From an uncultured bacterium (GTDB lineage: Bacteria > Cyanobacteriota > Vampirovibrionia > Gastranaerophilales > Gastranaerophilaceae), in assembly GCA_902788345.1 (NCBI GenBank), contig CADAJP010000004.1, positions 1 through 64,000 of the forward strand: 64,000 nucleotides of DNA, written 5' to 3'. The first letter of the stretch is position 1. Every line of letters starts with the position of its first letter. A program made the position numbers and the translations under genes. A model generated the notes under the pieces. That model did no database searches. It saw only the letters and a list, made by a program, of their open reading frames with translations, and had not been told where the DNA came from. Of the stretch, positions 62,212 through 64,000 are shown piece after piece.

Positions 62212-63257
62212 TAGCAATAATTACGGTATTGGCGTTAATTTTTATAATAGGTACAATTTTTGGCAGTTTTTTGAATGTTGTAATTTTAAGAACAATCAGC
62301 GAAGAATCTATTGTTGTACCCGCTTCAAAATGCCCAAAATGCCAAACGGCTTTAAAATGGTATCATAATATTCCGTTACTTTCTTATATATTTTTAAAAG
62401 GCAAGTGTGCTTTTTGCGGAGAGAAAATAAGTATTCAGTACCCGATAGTAGAATTTCTGACAGGTTTATTGTTTTTAGGAGTGTCAGTTTTTTATTTCCA
62501 TTCAAGTCTTGCCTGGGGTTTTCTTGACGGTTTTACGTTTAATAATGTCAGCTGCTGGATATTTACTCTTATTGTATCCTGTTTATATATAGTAATTTCC
62601 GGTACTGATATTAAATCTTTGGCTGTTTATGAATTGCATACTTATATAATAATGGGTGTAAGTTTGATATTTGCATTGATTCAGAGTATTCACAACGCTT
62701 CATATTCGGTATTATTATATTCATTAGTCGGCGGGGTTGTATTTTTCTTGTTTGTTGCAGGTTTGAAATTGTTATTCGATAAATTACTCAAAACGGAGGC
62801 TTTGGGGGATGGGGATCCCTTTATTGCCGGTGCTATCGGAACAGCTGTCGGTGCAATGATTCCCGATGGCGCAGGTTTTATTATTCTCGGACTTGTGATA
62901 CTCGGAGTGTTTTTGCTTGCTCCGTTGTTGTATGCAATATGGATGGTTCCTGTTTATTTGTATAATTTGTATAAAAATAAAAATTACTATTTAATGACTA
63001 TATTAATATTATTCTTTGGTTATGTTGTAGTTTACCTATTTGCCTCACAATTTGGATGGCTTGAAAATAATTTGGCAAGATATTTAAGTTTTGGAGTCGC
63101 GGCAGCACTTGGCTTGTGGGTTTGCATAGAACTTATGCGCAGCCTGAGAAATAATCAATCAAGTGTTTGTGCTCAAATACCTCTTGGGCCTGCACTTGTA
63201 ACATCAGCATTTATATTTATGATAATGATTCCTGCAATGTATGGTGTTGCTATATAA
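62208..63257 (+). CDS. pilD: Prepilin peptidase/N-methyltransferase (A24)
   Basis: Cleaves and N-methylates type IV prepilins or type II pseudopilins at the inner membrane. The 349-residue protein has the N-terminal GTIFGSFLNVVILR, a four-Cys zinc motif (CPKC, CAFCGEK) in the methyltransferase region, several membrane helices, and both active-site Asp motifs: GTDIKS and GDGDPF. A pilus or secretion system must exist elsewhere. The start is behind GGGAGG and overlaps the sigma-factor stop. The last ~70 residues add two extra hydrophobic helices not found in short PilD forms. Confidence 0.93.
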   Translation: MIAIITVLALIFIIGTIFGSFLNVVILRTISEESIVVPASKCPKCQTALKWYHNIPLLSYIFLKGKCAFCGEKISIQYPIVEFLTGLLFLGVSVFYFHSSLAWGFLDGFTFNNVSCWIFTLIVSCLYIVISGTDIKSLAVYELHTYIIMGVSLIFALIQSIHNASYSVLLYSLVGGVVFFLFVAGLKLLFDKLLKTEALGDGDPFIAGAIGTAVGAMIPDGAGFIILGLVILGVFLLAPLLYAIWMVPVYLYNLYKNKNYYLMTILILFFGYVVVYLFASQFGWLENNLARYLSFGVAAALGLWVCIELMRSLRNNQSSVCAQIPLGPALVTSAFIFMIMIPAMYGVAI

Positions 63258-63435
63258 TAAATTTTAAAGGCTCGCTTGGACAGGGGTTTTCACCTTTCAC
63301 TATAAAAAATCAACCTTTTTTTACGAAATTTTAACAAAAAAAATAAAAATTTACTTATTGAAACATTTTGAGTCATGGTAAAAGTTTTATGCTAGATTAG
63401 TTTTTGTAAGGAATAGTTTAGTAAGGAGATAATGA

Positions 63436-64000
63436 ATGGCTGAATATCTGAGCAAAGAAGAGATTAAACAGTGGAGAAGTTCATTAGAAAAGATTACATT
63501 AGAGGAGTTTGCTGCAAGATTAGGGAAAAAAATCGAAGAAAAGAAAGCGACAAATGACCTGGTTGATATAGTTTTACACGGTAAACCTGTTGTTTCGTCA
63601 GAATCTGATTACGGTGTAACAGGTGTTGAAAGATTAAGTTCTATCGCAAATCGCGCATACGAAAAAGAAAAAGATTTGTATGTATCGAGTTTTTCAGTAA
63701 AAAATCTTAAAGGTGAAACTAAAAAATCCGAAAGTAAGCCTCAAAAATCTGCAGTACAAAAAGAACAGCCTGCTCCGGCTCCGAAAAAAGCACCGGCTAA
63801 AAAAGCTGCAAAAGTTGTTGAAAAAGTTAAAAAAGATATAATAAATGAGGTAAAAACAGGTGATGTTGTTAGGGATGAAGTAAGAGTTGTGTTTAAAAAA
63901 TCTCTTACTGACAGGGAACAAAGAGTATTTGATTACTTTAATTCCCACAAAAATGAGGTTGTTTATGCAAAGGATCTTGCGAATTTGTTAGATCTGCCTC
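63436..64000 (+). CDS. Winged-helix-like protein with Lys/Pro/Ala linker (3' partial)
   Basis: The start was set at ATG 63436 behind AAGGAGATA; the frame stays open to the window edge (188 visible codons). The first ~80 residues are helical (SKEEIKQWRSSLEKITLEEF, then ERLSSIANRAYEKEKDLYV). A Lys/Pro/Ala-rich linker (about 105-135) separates them from a region starting SLTDREQRVFDYFNSHKNEV that looks like the start of a winged helix-turn-helix (VVYAKDLANLLDLP). A DNA-binding regulator is likely. Family cannot be named without the rest. Confidence 0.55.
   Translation, partial: MAEYLSKEEIKQWRSSLEKITLEEFAARLGKKIEEKKATNDLVDIVLHGKPVVSSESDYGVTGVERLSSIANRAYEKEKDLYVSSFSVKNLKGETKKSESKPQKSAVQKEQPAPAPKKAPAKKAAKVVEKVKKDIINEVKTGDVVRDEVRVVFKKSLTDREQRVFDYFNSHKNEVVYAKDLANLLDLP

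Noticed and set aside
1..64000. tRNA, rRNA, integrase or IS transposase
   Set aside because: I looked through all gaps above about 100 bp and found no cloverleaf, no rRNA-like stretch and no intact mobile-element gene.

Overview
The window looks like ordinary chromosome from an AT-rich, Gram-negative-type bacterium. It has an LPS-export cluster (lptB, an LptF/G permease, lptC, lptA) and no phage, plasmid or insertion-sequence core. The yggS-sepF division pair, a MurT-like ligase, glycogen synthesis (glgC, glgA), pyruvate phosphate dikinase, an ADP-forming acetate-CoA ligase and many hypothetical proteins with a short FTG-like N-terminal motif together suggest a gut-type non-photosynthetic relative of cyanobacteria (Melainabacteria/Vampirovibrionia, Gastranaerophilales). 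That placement is inference from gene content, not from a marker-gene tree.

Layout. 1-8.5 kb: the tail of a PilZ protein with a long TEPP/TDPP linker, a secreted repeat protein, a soluble histidine kinase, a HEAT-repeat protein, a two-gene hypothetical operon, a secreted M48 protease and miaB. 8.6-12.9 kb: an LPS transport cluster with a phosphodiester-glycosidase-family gene inside it. 13-18.3 kb: a small RWYD-repeat protein, murA, an SDR, an HNH-like protein and glgC. 18.4-24.7 kb: dnaE converging on ppdK. 24.9-29.5 kb: two FTG/FTS proteins, asd, a gap with a strong hairpin, then yggS-sepF. 29.7-34.6 kb: a DegT-like aminotransferase, M20 peptidase, Zn-ribbon protein, pdxJ, murT and a small membrane protein. 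34.7-42 kb: ADP-forming acetate-CoA ligase, an FTG protein, a GGDEF/HD-GYP protein and a LysM protein. 42-53.9 kb: a probable rpoZ, purine nucleoside phosphorylase, glnA, a TPR protein, a secreted protein, tdk, glgA, a 1179-aa zinc-ribbon/cyclase-like/ATPase-like/TPR protein, aroC and coaD. 53.9-64 kb: prfB with its programmed frameshift, radA, a glycosyltransferase, an MFS sugar transporter, pyrG, an 8-mer repeat element, gatC, a sigma factor overlapping a prepilin peptidase, and the start of a winged-helix-like protein.

Two window-wide patterns stand out. First, six genes (histidine kinase, lptC, dnaE, the 1179-aa protein, prfB, radA) have no Shine-Dalgarno. Each has a -10 hexamer exactly 6 nt before the ATG, so transcription should start at or next to the start codon (leaderless mRNAs); most other genes have clear GGAGG-like sites. 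Second, five otherwise unrelated proteins carry a motif like [P/S]-[V/I/L]-x-F-[T/G]-[G/S/Y] within the first ~55 residues. It may be a sorting or assembly tag and is the best candidate here for an undescribed system.

Functionally the window combines envelope building (LPS export, murA, murT, LysM), division (SepF), c-di-GMP signalling (PilZ, GGDEF/HD-GYP), central carbon and storage metabolism (ppdK, glgA/C, acetate-CoA ligase, sugar MFS), nitrogen assimilation (glnA) and core information processing (dnaE, prfB, radA, gatC, miaB, rpoZ-like). Starts were moved from the longest reading frame wherever a ribosome binding site or promoter clearly favoured another codon.
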